A stretch of 64,000 nt of DNA from Paraburkholderia phenazinium (GCF_900142845.1 NZ_FSRU01000002.1:1984001-2048000); one strand, 5' to 3'. Shown: positions 43,028-51,611, counted from the stretch's first letter. The notes: generated by a model from the sequence alone, not told the origin. Translations and numbers: made by a program.

Positions 43028-43264
43028 ATGCTTGAATATCAGGAGAAGACCGTGCAGGAGGTTGCTGTCTGCACCTGCGACCGCTGCGAACGGCGCATGA
43101 CGCCAGACGACGATTTCAACTGGCATGAAAAACTGTCGATCGCGTATCGGGGCGGTTTCGGTTCGATATTCGGCGACGGCTGCAATATCAGTGTTGATCT
43201 ATGCCAACAGTGCGTCAAGGAAACGCTCGGCACTTGGCTTCGGATAACTCCCGGCGATGATTGA
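43028..43264 (+). CDS. Small Cys4 zinc-ribbon-like protein, 78 aa
   Basis: Two Cys pairs (CTCDRCERRM near residue 15 and LCQQCVKETLG near residue 58) frame a conserved-looking AYRGGFGSIFGDG core. I know this pattern from small conserved bacterial proteins without assigned function. Likely binds zinc. First gene of the plus-strand run leading to hipA. Confidence 0.65.
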   Translation: MLEYQEKTVQEVAVCTCDRCERRMTPDDDFNWHEKLSIAYRGGFGSIFGDGCNISVDLCQQCVKETLGTWLRITPGDD

Positions 43265-43379
43265 TCTGCGTCAGGATCGGTCAAGGCACTAGAGGGCATT
43301 GTGCGCAAACCAGAACGTTCCGTATCGGTGGAGGACATGAATCAGGCTACCGAACGATTGCGCGGTACAGTGCTGCGAT

Positions 43380-43604
43380 ATGAAGACCCCACCGATCCAG
43401 TTTAGCGCGACATTGATCAAACGCAAACTGATTGGCCTAGTAACTGCAATTGGGGCTGTGGTGTGGCTCGCACGCATCGTTTTTTCAGGATCGGAGCGCC
43501 GCAGGCTCGACGCGGCCATGGAGGCGCTGGAGGCGCTGGAGGCGCTGGAGGCGCTGGAGGCGCTGGAGGCGGCAATGATGAATCAGACAGCGAGGCAAAT
43601 GTGA
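43380..43604 (+). CDS. Small ORF with (EAL)n repeat, uncertain
   Basis: A 74-codon frame with one hydrophobic segment (LIGLVTAIGAVVWLARIVF) and an EAL repeat encoded by a 9-bp microsatellite. It ends in ATGTGA, overlapping the GTG start of the next gene by four bases. Coupling supports a real gene, but the ribosome site is weak. Confidence 0.35.
   Translation: MKTPPIQFSATLIKRKLIGLVTAIGAVVWLARIVFSGSERRRLDAAMEALEALEALEALEALEAAMMNQTARQM
43521..43571 (+). repeat. 9-bp microsatellite (GAGGCGCTG), 5.7 copies
   Basis: Perfect copies at 43521, 43530, 43539, 43548 and 43557 plus a partial one. It codes EAL in one frame and GGA in another. Because the unit is a multiple of three, copy-number change does not break either frame. 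Confidence 0.95.
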
Positions 43605-44095
43605 TTGCATGGCGGGTGGTAAAGCTTCGGGTGTTGCCCGGCCATCGCCTAGAAGTCGAGTTTGCGGACGGACTGCGCGGTGTGGTGGACATGTCGAGAG
43701 ACGACTTCAGCGGTCTGTTTCAGCCACTGGCAGATGAAGCGTACTTTCAGCTCGCGTCGATCAAGGAAGGTGTTGTAGCGTGGCCGAACGGTGTCGATGT
43801 CGCGTCAGATGCGATGTACGCCGAAATTTCAGGCGAACCACTAATGCCACACTCAACCACCACCGACGCAGTGTGTAACGTCGATGCGACCGGCGAGGGA
43901 ACTGACATAAATTCTATCGCGCGGATCATCGCACTGGCCAACGCCACATTTAGCAATCAGCAAAAGGCAATGCGCTGGCTACGGGCCAAACAAATCCGCT
44001 TCGGCGGACGTTCACCGATTGAGGTCGCAAGCACCGAACAAGGGGCTCGGCAGGTCGAGCAGGCGCTTGGCCAGCTCGACGAAGGTTACTTCTGA
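43601..44095 (+). CDS. DUF2442-DUF2384 fusion, antitoxin-like
   Basis: A 164-aa protein. Residues 1-80 match DUF2442 (VVKLRVLPGHRLEVEFADGLRGVVDMS ... ASIKEGVVAWPNGVDVASDAMY). Residues about 105-164 match the DUF2384 domain of MbcA/ParS antitoxins (QKAMRWLRAKQIRFGGRSPIEVASTEQGARQVEQAL). I choose the GTG at 43601 (GAGG six bases upstream, overlaps the preceding stop); a start at 43463 would add a Gly/Ala run from the microsatellite. It lies 57 bp before hipA with no HipB between them, so it is the best candidate for the HipA partner. Confidence 0.7.
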   Translation: MIAWRVVKLRVLPGHRLEVEFADGLRGVVDMSRDDFSGLFQPLADEAYFQLASIKEGVVAWPNGVDVASDAMYAEISGEPLMPHSTTTDAVCNVDATGEGTDINSIARIIALANATFSNQQKAMRWLRAKQIRFGGRSPIEVASTEQGARQVEQALGQLDEGYF

Positions 44096-44152
44096 CGACA
44101 CCCGGATGCCCTCGCCCACATCCAGGTTCTCAGCGCGATATGCGCGGCTCGA

Positions 44153-45484
44153 ATGACAACTAAGCTACCCCCAGACCGATCACTCCTTGTCTACAGCGAT
44201 TTGGACGGAGGCCCCGTCTGGGTTGGCACACTCGACCTCGAAAACAGCCCTGGCGAAGTGTCGGCAGCAGTCCTCGCCAACTTCAGCTACGCGCCTCATT
44301 ACCTCGAGAGCGCAGGTGCTTTGCCTCTGGATCCGCTGAACATGCCTCTACGCGACCATGGCTTCCGTACAACAAGCCGCTTTCACCTGCTCGGCGCGCT
44401 CTTCGACGCGGCTCCGGATGCGTGGGGTCGTAGGGTAATCCGGGCGAGCGGCGACAGTGTGACGGTGTCCGAACGCGACGTGTTCGTGCACGCACGCGGC
44501 CTAGGCGCGGGAAACTTGTTCTATAAACCGATACAAGCAAACGATGAACTCGGCGCCGCCACCGAGTTGCCGGCAGCGGGCGACATCCCTAGCCTTACTG
44601 ACATCCCAACAATTGCGAAAGCGCTCGCCGCGATCGACTCCGGAGATCCGCTCGAGGCCGCATGGCACAGCATGCTTGCGAGTTCATGTGCCATTGGAGG
44701 TGCGCGGCCCAAAGCGATCCTTCGCGACGCCTGGAATGACCTGTGGGTAGCCAAATTCCCGCGGCAAAACGATTCGTTCGACAAGCAACGGGTCGAGTGG
44801 GCGAATCTGGAGATGGCCCGCGATATCGGCATCACCGTACCAAAGACGCGACTCGTGGAAATCGGGCGCGATGCCGTTCTGCTTGTGAAACGCTTCGACC
44901 ATACGATAGTCGACGAGAACATCCGCCGGCGGCACTATGTGAGTGCCGCAGCGCTCACCAGCCCACCGCCTGACTTCGACAAGCGGGAAATGGACAAGCC
45001 TTTCGGCCAGTCTATCTTTTCGTATGCACGTCTAGCCGAGATTGTTCGCCGGGTTTCGTCCAACCCTGTGCGCGACTTGCAAGAGCTATACGCTCGCATG
45101 CTGCTCAATGTCGCGGTGCACAACACAGACGACCACCTGAAGAACACAGGGTTTCTGCGCGACGAGTCAAGCAACGCTGGCAACTTCAGGCTGTCGCCCC
45201 TGTTCGACGTGGTCACGCAGGAAGGCAACGCTCGACATATGCTGCACCTTGGGCCGGCCGGCCGGGAGAGCACGTTCCAGAACGCGCTCGACGGTGCTGG
45301 TCGTATTGGGCTGCGTCCGCGCGCGGCGGTGGATATTCTCGATCGCGTGCTAGCGGTGACAGAGCGACGGCAGGATTACTACCATCGCGCGGGGCTTGAG
45401 GCCGACGAATTGGCGATCGTTGAACGATGTCAGAGCGCATGGCGGGCGATCGGACACAAAAATATCCAAGTGAAATCGCAGTAA
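44153..45484 (+). CDS. HipA-like serine/threonine kinase toxin
   Basis: A 443-aa HipA-family kinase. It has the N-terminal couple-like domain (PVWVGTLDLENSPGEVSA), the Gly-rich SCAIGGARPKA, the nucleotide-binding Lys in LWVAKFPRQND, LLVKRFD in the hinge region, the catalytic loop AVHNTDDHLKNTGFL (Asp and Asn) and the metal-binding LSPLFDVV. HipA enzymes phosphorylate aminoacyl-tRNA synthetases, causing growth arrest. A typical HipB (Xre) antitoxin gene is not found upstream; a DUF2442-DUF2384 gene occupies that position. Catalytic residues look intact, so the kinase could be active. Confidence 0.9.
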   Translation: MTTKLPPDRSLLVYSDLDGGPVWVGTLDLENSPGEVSAAVLANFSYAPHYLESAGALPLDPLNMPLRDHGFRTTSRFHLLGALFDAAPDAWGRRVIRASGDSVTVSERDVFVHARGLGAGNLFYKPIQANDELGAATELPAAGDIPSLTDIPTIAKALAAIDSGDPLEAAWHSMLASSCAIGGARPKAILRDAWNDLWVAKFPRQNDSFDKQRVEWANLEMARDIGITVPKTRLVEIGRDAVLLVKRFDHTIVDENIRRRHYVSAAALTSPPPDFDKREMDKPFGQSIFSYARLAEIVRRVSSNPVRDLQELYARMLLNVAVHNTDDHLKNTGFLRDESSNAGNFRLSPLFDVVTQEGNARHMLHLGPAGRESTFQNALDGAGRIGLRPRAAVDILDRVLAVTERRQDYYHRAGLEADELAIVERCQSAWRAIGHKNIQVKSQ

Positions 45485-45830
45485 CCAAACTTCGCACCCC
45501 CGGATTGTCCAGCCATGCAGGCACACATTGGAGTATTAAAGGACCCGGCTCTAAACGGAGACGGAGTCAAGGGGTTGGTGCGGCCCGCAGCCGCGTAGCG
45601 GCGAGGACACGGCCCCTTGACGCCGTCGGAGTGACCCACGCTCAAGTCAATGGGGAGGGGTTGATTCTTTACCCCTCCCCATTGACGACAGAGGGCGACT
45701 CGCTCCCTTCCCGTTCACGGGAAGGGCGGGGGGATGGGCAGCCATTTTTGTCTTCGCGCTGCAAGCGCGCATTTCGAGCAATCGGCAACACACGGGGCGC
45801 AGCGCACCTCAAGTTAAGAGTTGTCCACAG
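45485..45830. other. Non-coding region with long hairpins beside the predicted oriV
   Basis: Two inverted repeats stand out: 15-bp perfect arms at 45647-45661 and 45671-45685 with a 9-nt loop, and GTCAAGGGG/CCCCTTGAC at 45566-45574 and 45613-45621. They could terminate hipA or take part in replication of the plasmid form. No gene is seen. Confidence 0.55.
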
Positions 45831-46015
45831 GCAATCAAGGTAGAGAAGAGGTAAAAGAAGGTAAACGACTTAATGCCACCCGGTCGATCAATAGCGGCGC
45901 CCTGCTCCAAAGGAAGGAGGCGATGCTATCCCGACGCGGCGCGATGCTGTCCCGAGCGGACGCGATGCTATCCCGAGACGAGCGCGATGCTATCCCGATG
46001 CCGCGATGCTACCGA
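45831..46015. other. Predicted replication origin (oriV) with iterons
   Basis: Five copies of GCGATGCTATCCCGA or close variants start at 45920, 45941, 45962, 45984 and 46003, about 21 bp (two helical turns) apart. A DnaA-box-like TTGTCCACA (45831-45839) and an A/G-rich, GC-poor stretch (about 45841-45876) lie just to the left. The array overlaps the 3' end of the TrfA-like gene. This combination is typical of iteron-controlled plasmid origins. Confidence 0.8.
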
Positions 46016-46909
46016 GCTAAGCTTACCTCTCGGCATAATCCGCAGCACCAGCTGCTCTCTGCCCTTGGTGCTTGTCTCGATTTCTCCAAAGGCAATCTCA
46101 ACTCGGGTGAGCTCGGCAGTCGCTCGCGCGAGTGCTGTTTTGAAGTCCCGCATTCGGCCGGTGTATTGCATCTTGTCCTTTAACCACTCCAGCGCGTATC
46201 GCTGTACGGAATCGGACGACGTCGCTACAAGACGCTGCAGCGCCTTTGCGATTTCATGCCCACGCCTCATTTGCAGCCGCTTTCCCCAATCAATCAGGGC
46301 GAACTCGTGGTTGCTAAACAGAGTCGCCCACTGACTGTCCAGGATAAATTTATAAATCTGTGATTTGTCGTCGTAAGCGAAGCGCTGAACGATGTGAAAG
46401 CCTTCGGTATCACCCACTCTGTATTTAATCGTCCCATCTGGCTTCCTTGCTTCGATAAACAGAGTCGCCACGGTCATTGCCTTTATCCGCCGATGGAGCC
46501 AAGCGTAGTCACTCTTTCCAGTATTGCGCCCCATGGCGCGCAACAGCGCGGCTCGATTCACCGTAACAGCAGCACCAAGCGGGAACAAGCGAGCTTGGTA
46601 GATTAACTGCAAGAGCAAATCGGCATCTGCCTCATCCAATTGCTCTCCGGTATATGTCATCACCACGTCAGCGCGTGTGACTAGCGGAGTTTCACGGTGG
46701 AATGTTCGTCTCCCCCGAGCGATGGGCGCGCACAGCGATGACCTAGCGAGATGGTTCGGCATGGCGCGCAAAAATTCCTGCATTTCCGGCAGGATTGCAT
46801 GCTCGCGGCCGGCCGATCGATCGGCCGCCTGTCGAGCGGCGATGCGAACTTGTGCATCTGCCGTACACTCCAAAAGCCGGTCTAATGCTGAACGGGACAC
46901 CTGATTCAT
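45968..46909 (-). CDS. TrfA-like plasmid replication initiator
   Basis: A 313-aa protein with the TrfA-family pattern: MPNHLARSSLCAPIARGRRTFHRE near residue 50, VVMTYTGEQLDEADADLLLQLIYQAR, and a winged-helix region with MGRNTGKSDYAWLHRRIKAM and YALEWLKDKMQYTGRMRDFKTALARA. TrfA binds oriV iterons and opens the origin. The last residues and the stop codon are encoded by the iterons themselves. The ATG at 46907-46909 overlaps the stop of the upstream AlpA-like gene (ATGA), so the two form an operon. Confidence 0.88.
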   Translation of the reverse strand: MNQVSRSALDRLLECTADAQVRIAARQAADRSAGREHAILPEMQEFLRAMPNHLARSSLCAPIARGRRTFHRETPLVTRADVVMTYTGEQLDEADADLLLQLIYQARLFPLGAAVTVNRAALLRAMGRNTGKSDYAWLHRRIKAMTVATLFIEARKPDGTIKYRVGDTEGFHIVQRFAYDDKSQIYKFILDSQWATLFSNHEFALIDWGKRLQMRRGHEIAKALQRLVATSSDSVQRYALEWLKDKMQYTGRMRDFKTALARATAELTRVEIAFGEIETSTKGREQLVLRIMPRGKLSSVASRHRDSIALVSG

Positions 46910-47232
46910 CGACGCACGTCCGTCGGCAGCCGAGGACGGCCTGAAGGTCGCCGCCCTGCGGTCCGAAGGTGTACATCGTCTGCGTTTAGCTCAGTGTGAC
47001 CTGCTCGCACCGCGGCCAACCATGCCTGCACGTCGCCGGCGGACCATCTAAGGAAGCCTCGACGCTGAATGCTTGGAGACGGGAGTCGGCCTTTAGATTT
47101 CAATTGATACAAGGCGTTGGGACTGATACTAAGCAGCTCAGCGAACTCGCACGCTGTTATTAAAGCAGAGGGTCCCATATGGCCGAAACGGACGCGAAAA
47201 TCTCGCAAAGAGTGTTCAACGTCTTTCTCCAT
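46906..47232 (-). CDS. AlpA/MerR-like helix-turn-helix protein
   Basis: A 108-aa protein with a winged HTH of the AlpA/excisionase type: LITACEFAELLSISPNALYQLKSKGRLPSPSIQRRGFLRWSAGDVQAWL. Such proteins act as regulators or recombination directionality factors. It is co-transcribed with the TrfA-like initiator, so control of replication is likely. It is also the only candidate excisionase seen in the element. Confidence 0.8.
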   Translation of the reverse strand: MEKDVEHSLRDFRVRFGHMGPSALITACEFAELLSISPNALYQLKSKGRLPSPSIQRRGFLRWSAGDVQAWLAAVRAGHTELNADDVHLRTAGRRPSGRPRLPTDVRR

Positions 47233-47280
47233 TTTTCTCTACCTGTTGTTGCTTGAGCCCACATCGTCCCCGTAGCATGT

Positions 47281-48099
47281 ATGGCATTCCATATGCGGAT
47301 TCGCGGAGGTTATGTGGGACGCCACAGTGCTGCACTACCCGAGATGTCATCTCTGGCCGGCGCGCTTTGCAGGCGCATCAGCAAGGATTCCGGACTAACG
47401 CCTCATCAACTTGAACGAATTTTCGGAATAGGCCTTCGGTCATGGGTATATGAGAGCGCTCAGCCATGTACTGGGCAAAAGCTGCGAGGCTCTGCAATGC
47501 CGAGTAACGGGAGCCGCTGGAGCCGAATTTGCCGCGAGGTACGTGGCCAAGGTCTGTCCGATTCCGCGTTTTCCGAAATCCTAACCAAGGCGACCCAGCA
47601 TGGGCTGCTACGACTCTCCATTGCGGACAAGTTTGCGTTGGGTGTTACGGGTGACGGTCGTTGCGATCTTTCAGGGCTGGCGAAAGCAGTCACCGCTCAG
47701 AGAAACTCGCTCGAATTATACGAAGCGGGCTTGAGCCGGATGGGTAAGGGCAAAATGCCGATCAGCAGAGGCGGTCAACAAGGCGGAGCGCCTGCGAAAC
47801 CCCTTGATGCAGAGGAGATGCAGTTGGCTGTCGCGCAATGGGAGCTGCGAGTCAGCCGTGATTGTCTGATCCACGAGGACACTCGCTTTCGGGCAATGGT
47901 TTCGTCGCTAGCGTACTTTTTGGGCGAGGTAACCGATGCCGAGTACAGACTTCTGGGCAAGGCCTTAAATACCCCTGGTCTCGAGATGCATCTATCCGAG
48001 CAGATGGCGCTGAGCAAACCCCTCATGGTCATGCTCCCGCCCTTCCCCCTGACCAGCACTCGAGGCGGGGAAATGGCGGATTGCGATCGAAATCTGTAG
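47281..48099 (+). CDS. Hypothetical protein, 272 aa
   Basis: Not recognised. N-terminal half contains HTH-like helices (GLTPHQLERIFGIGLRSWVYE and LSDSAFSEILTKATQHGLL); no signal or membrane segment. It is divergent from the replication operon, with 48 bp between starts, and is the last gene before attR. Confidence 0.55.
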   Translation: MAFHMRIRGGYVGRHSAALPEMSSLAGALCRRISKDSGLTPHQLERIFGIGLRSWVYESAQPCTGQKLRGSAMPSNGSRWSRICREVRGQGLSDSAFSEILTKATQHGLLRLSIADKFALGVTGDGRCDLSGLAKAVTAQRNSLELYEAGLSRMGKGKMPISRGGQQGGAPAKPLDAEEMQLAVAQWELRVSRDCLIHEDTRFRAMVSSLAYFLGEVTDAEYRLLGKALNTPGLEMHLSEQMALSKPLMVMLPPFPLTSTRGGEMADCDRNL

Positions 48100-48188
48100 A
48101 CAACTCGAGAAAGCTGAAAAGGGAAAAAACCTTGAAAAATCAACTGAGATGAGGAAAAATGAATACTGCTTCAAGGCACCTCGTCCGA

Positions 48189-48235
48189 TTCACACGGCAG
48201 GGGTCACAGGTTCAATCCCTGTACCACCCACCAGA
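48189..48235 (+). repeat. attR: 47-bp direct repeat (tRNA-Val 3' half)
   Basis: This is an exact copy of 2997-3043. No 5' tRNA half precedes it, so it is not a functional tRNA gene. The downstream DNA is the original chromosomal flank of tRNA-Val. Confidence 0.95.
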
Positions 48236-48259
48236 ATTTCTGGTTTAGCGACCGAAGAT

Positions 48260-48296
48260 TAAAGGCCCTCAGACGAAAGTCTCAGGGCCTTTTTCG
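48260..48296 (+). terminator. Original chromosomal tRNA-Val terminator
   Basis: Arms AAAGGCCCT-C-AGAC and GTCT-C-AGGGCCTTT with a GAAA loop are followed by TTTTCGTT. The same outer stem is seen in the element copy at 3064-3100. Confidence 0.8.
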
Positions 48297-48863
48297 TTGC
48301 TGCGTAACACGCGATTAATTCCGACGATGCAACGACGCGCGAAACCCAAAGTGGATGCGCACTCAACTATCGTATTTGCGTAGCTCTGCGAATTTGTTTG
48401 GCGCCGTCCCGAACAACTATGAGTGTATTGGGCGCACTACAACTACCCCGCAATCTCCTCTATACGACGCGCAAAAATGCGACACGCATTTTCCACGCGC
48501 CGCCCCCACCCGCACGCCCGCATTCTTCGTACCAAATCGACCACATCCAGGCATCGGTCGCTTGCCACCGCAATAAAGCCACTATATATTCGAGGCTCGG
48601 ACATCAGTTCCGATCAACATCTTCTTCACTTCACTCAACACTAAAGGGAGGCATCACATGTTGTTCAGCGTGCAGATTGCCACTCTTTACGTGGCCTCGC
48701 GACCTTAACTAGTCGCCTACGCAGGTCAGCCGTTTTGGCGAGCCTGCGCATTTTCCAGACGGTCCAAAGTCAGCACACCAGTTCATTCTGGCCCGCTGCG
48801 GCTGTCTATTCCTATTGCTCCTGACTGGAATCCCGGGGTCTCTGTGTCCCCAGGCCGTGACCA
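48297..48863. other. Intergenic region between the element and the ABC transporter
   Basis: About 570 bp with no standard gene. A 16-codon frame MLFSVQIATLYVASRP (48658-48708) stands behind a strong AAGGGAGG ribosome site and could be a leader peptide or small protein for the downstream exporter gene. Confidence 0.4.
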
Positions 48864-50753
48864 ATGACTACTAAAAAACTCGACTTTCGCGGACAAGCCT
48901 TTAAGGACGTCCTCGGCTTCACCGTTCGCCACTGGCGCGAACAACCCTGGCGTATCTTTGCCGTCACTTCGCTGGTGCTGCTCTCGGCATTGGCCGACGT
49001 GCTCACGCCGATGTTCGCCGGGCATCTCGTCGACGCCATCGCCTCAGGCTCGGCGGGCAATCCGGCCGCCTGGCACGCGGCCATCACCGCGTTCTGCATT
49101 CTGGCCGGACTCGGACTCGGCGCCACGCTGCTGCGTCAAGGCGTCTTCATGAACATCATCCCGCTGACGCTCGAGATGATGAGCAAGATTGCCGCCAACG
49201 CATTTCATCGCGTGCAGCGCTTTTCGACCGACTGGCACGCCAACAGCTTCGCCGGCTCGACCGTGCGCAAGATCACGCGCGGCATGTGGGCGCTCGACAT
49301 TCTCAACGACACGCTGCTGATCGCGCTGTTTCCGTCGCTCGTGATGCTGGTCGGCTCCACGGTGTTGCTCGGCGTGCGCTGGCCGCTGATGGGTGCGGTC
49401 GTCGGCATCAGTTCGTTGCTGTATATCGCGGTCACGGCAATGCTGTCGCTCGGCTTCGTCGCGCCTGCCGCGCGCCTCGCCAATGCCTGGGACACCCGGA
49501 TGGGCGGCGCGCTGGCCGACGCCGTGAGTTGCAACACCGTCGTCAAGGCATTCGGCGCCGAAGTGCGCGAAGAAGCCCTGCTCGCCCGCATCATCGGCAA
49601 GTGGCGCCATCGCACCAAGCGCACGTGGGTGCGCGGGACGCTCAATGGCGGCGTGCAAGGCGGCATGCTGGTGCTGATCCAGGCGTCGATCCTCGGCGCG
49701 GCGCTGTTGCTGTGGGCACGCGGCGAAGCGAGCGTGGGCGACATCACGTTCGCGCTGACGATGTTCTTCATGTTGCAGGGCTATCTGCGCGAAGTGGGCA
49801 TGCATATCCGCAACCTGCAGCGCTCGGTCAACGACATGGAGGAACTGGTCGCGCTCGACAAGCAAGCTCTCGGTATCGAGGACAAGCCGGGCGCTCGCGC
49901 AATCGCCATCGGCAAGGGCGAGATCCGTTTCGAGCATGTGACGTTCCACTATGGTTCGCTCGCTACGCCGCTCTACGACAACTTCTCCGTGCGGATTGCG
50001 CCGGGTGAGCGCGTCGGGTTGGTGGGGCATTCGGGCTCGGGCAAGACGACCTTCATCAAGCTGATCCAGCGGCTCTACGACGTGACGGGCGGCCGCATCA
50101 CGATCGATGGGCAAGACATCGCCCTCGTCAGCCAGGCGTCGTTGCGCAGCCAGATCGCGATCGTGCAGCAGGAGCCGGTGCTGTTTCACCGCACGCTGGC
50201 GGAGAACATCGCCTATGCGCGTCCCGGCGCCACCCGCGCCGAGATCGAGCGGGCGGCGAAGCTCGCCAGCGCCCACGACTTCATCGTGACCTTGCCTCAG
50301 GGCTACGACACACTGGTGGGCGAACGCGGCGTCAAGCTGTCGGGTGGCGAACGCCAGCGCGTCGCGATTGCGCGGGCGTTCCTCGCCGATGCACCGATCC
50401 TGATTCTGGACGAAGCCACGTCGAGCCTCGACAGCGAAAGCGAAGTGCTGATCCAGCAGGCCATGGAACGGCTGATGGTGGGCCGCACGACGCTCGTCGT
50501 CGCGCACCGGCTGTCCACCGTGCGTGCGCTGGACCGCTTGCTGGTGCTCGACAAGGGCAAGGTCATCGAAGAAGGCAGTCACGAGGCGTTGATCCAGCTC
50601 GAGAAAGGCTTGTACCGCAGGCTGTTCGAACGTCAGGCGCTCGAATTGATCAAGGGCCTGTCCGAGCCGGACGTGAGGCGCGCGGCGCAGGGCGTCAACG
50701 CGAGCGCCAGCGCCAGGCAGATCGACGACCCGGAGATGCTCATGGATGAATAG
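48864..50753 (+). CDS. ABC exporter, fused membrane and ATPase domains
   Basis: A 629-aa half-transporter of the MsbA/multidrug type. N-terminal six-helix domain (about residues 25-320) and C-terminal nucleotide-binding domain with Walker A GHSGSGKTTFIK, signature LSGGERQR, Walker B ILILDEATSSLD and switch AHRLSTV. The substrate is unknown. It probably works as a homodimer in the inner membrane. A perfect terminator follows at 50793-50824. A second exporter of similar type is at 57445. Confidence 0.93.
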   Translation: MTTKKLDFRGQAFKDVLGFTVRHWREQPWRIFAVTSLVLLSALADVLTPMFAGHLVDAIASGSAGNPAAWHAAITAFCILAGLGLGATLLRQGVFMNIIPLTLEMMSKIAANAFHRVQRFSTDWHANSFAGSTVRKITRGMWALDILNDTLLIALFPSLVMLVGSTVLLGVRWPLMGAVVGISSLLYIAVTAMLSLGFVAPAARLANAWDTRMGGALADAVSCNTVVKAFGAEVREEALLARIIGKWRHRTKRTWVRGTLNGGVQGGMLVLIQASILGAALLLWARGEASVGDITFALTMFFMLQGYLREVGMHIRNLQRSVNDMEELVALDKQALGIEDKPGARAIAIGKGEIRFEHVTFHYGSLATPLYDNFSVRIAPGERVGLVGHSGSGKTTFIKLIQRLYDVTGGRITIDGQDIALVSQASLRSQIAIVQQEPVLFHRTLAENIAYARPGATRAEIERAAKLASAHDFIVTLPQGYDTLVGERGVKLSGGERQRVAIARAFLADAPILILDEATSSLDSESEVLIQQAMERLMVGRTTLVVAHRLSTVRALDRLLVLDKGKVIEEGSHEALIQLEKGLYRRLFERQALELIKGLSEPDVRRAAQGVNASASARQIDDPEMLMDE

Positions 50754-50792
50754 TCGACCAGGCAACCGCCCCCAAACATGAGTCACTCCTCC

Positions 50793-50824
50793 GGCTGGCG
50801 TATCCCATACGCCAGCCTTTTTTA
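50793..50824 (+). terminator. Rho-independent terminator
   Basis: An 11-bp perfect stem, GGCTGGCGTAT/ATACGCCAGCC, with a 3-nt loop is followed by six T. Confidence 0.93.
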
Positions 50825-50874
50825 TCCCACCCGCCACCGCACTTTTCCATTCGAAAATTTTTTTGCACCCATGC

Positions 50875-50903
50875 TTGACAATCTATCTATCAGTAGATAA
50901 AGT
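50875..50903 (+). promoter_or_regulatory. tetR promoter with operator between -35 and -10
   Basis: TTGACA (50875-50880) and TAAAGT (50898-50903) are 17 bp apart. The palindrome TATCTA-TCAG-TAGATA (50884-50899) fills the spacer. The same TATCTA-N4-TAGATA motif recurs before the ohr-like gene, which points to autoregulation. Confidence 0.8.
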
Positions 50904-50910
50904 TCAGTCC

Positions 50911-51477
50911 ATGGAAACGACAACGACAGTGCGCGAACAGATTCTCGACCACGCCATCACGCTCATCATGCTGCGCGGTTACAACGGTTTTAGTTACCGG
51001 GATCTGTCGAGTCTGGTCGGCGTAAAGACCTCGAGCATCCACTACTACTTCCCGTCGAAAGACGATCTGGTCCTGGAAGCGGTCAGCGAGTACAGCAAAG
51101 AGGTACTTAACGCCCTCCACGCTGTCGACGCTTCGTTGTCGGCCGATGCAAAGCTCAGCAAGTACGCGAAGCTGTTCGGCAGGACCCTTGGTGACGGCAA
51201 TCAGATCTGCCTGTGCGGCATGCTGGCTGCGGACATCGAGTCACTGCCCGACACTATCCGGCAAGCCGTGCAGGCGTTTTTCAAGGCGAACGAAAGCTGG
51301 CTCGCGAAGGTTCTCGCACAAGGCGCGCAAGAAGGGACGCTGGCAGTGAACGGCAAACCGGACAATGCGGCACGCGCGCTGTTCGCAGCGTTTCAGGGCA
51401 GCGTGCTGGCGGCCCGCTTGTTTCACACCAAGGCTCGGCTTGAAGATGTCGAGGCTTCGGTGAGAATTGCGCGGTAA
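50911..51477 (+). CDS. TetR-family transcriptional regulator
   Basis: A 188-aa repressor with an N-terminal HTH (ILDHAITLIMLRGYNGFSYRDLSSLVGVKTSSIHYYFPSKDDLVLEA) and a C-terminal ligand/dimer domain containing a Cys pair (ICLCGMLAADIESLP) that could sense redox or an electrophile. I start at the ATG at 50911; a longer frame would begin upstream of the operator. It probably represses itself and the ohr-like gene through TATCTA-N4-TAGATA sites at three places in this region. Confidence 0.9.
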   Translation: METTTTVREQILDHAITLIMLRGYNGFSYRDLSSLVGVKTSSIHYYFPSKDDLVLEAVSEYSKEVLNALHAVDASLSADAKLSKYAKLFGRTLGDGNQICLCGMLAADIESLPDTIRQAVQAFFKANESWLAKVLAQGAQEGTLAVNGKPDNAARALFAAFQGSVLAARLFHTKARLEDVEASVRIAR

Positions 51478-51490
51478 GGCAGTTCAATAC

Positions 51491-51514
51491 GAGGTGGTAC
51501 GCCACCTCTTTGTT
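51491..51514 (+). terminator. Terminator after tetR
   Basis: A 7-bp perfect stem, GAGGTGG/CCACCTC, with a 4-nt loop is followed by TTTGTTT. Confidence 0.75.
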
Positions 51515-51520
51515 TGGCCA

Positions 51521-51611
51521 CATTATCTATCTTTGAGTAGATAGATAATGTGGCAGATGTGAAAGGGAAGTCATTGTTGTTTCGCGCCACAATCTATCTA
51601 GTAGTAGATAG
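51521..51611 (+). promoter_or_regulatory. Two TetR-type operators before the ohr-like gene
   Basis: Site one is a palindrome with 12-bp perfect arms (51521-51532 and 51539-51550). Site two is CTATCTA-GTAG-TAGATAG (51594-51611). Both contain the TATCTA-N4-TAGATA motif (the first with one mismatch) also found in the tetR promoter. Confidence 0.8.

Noticed and set aside
48189..48235. Second tRNA-Val gene
   Set aside because: Only the 3' half is present; it is the attR copy left by integration.
49044..50837. Long minus-strand frame of 597 codons opposite the ABC exporter
   Set aside because: Antisense shadow in GC-rich DNA with biased Arg/His/Asp/Glu composition and no domain; the plus-strand exporter has all ATPase motifs.
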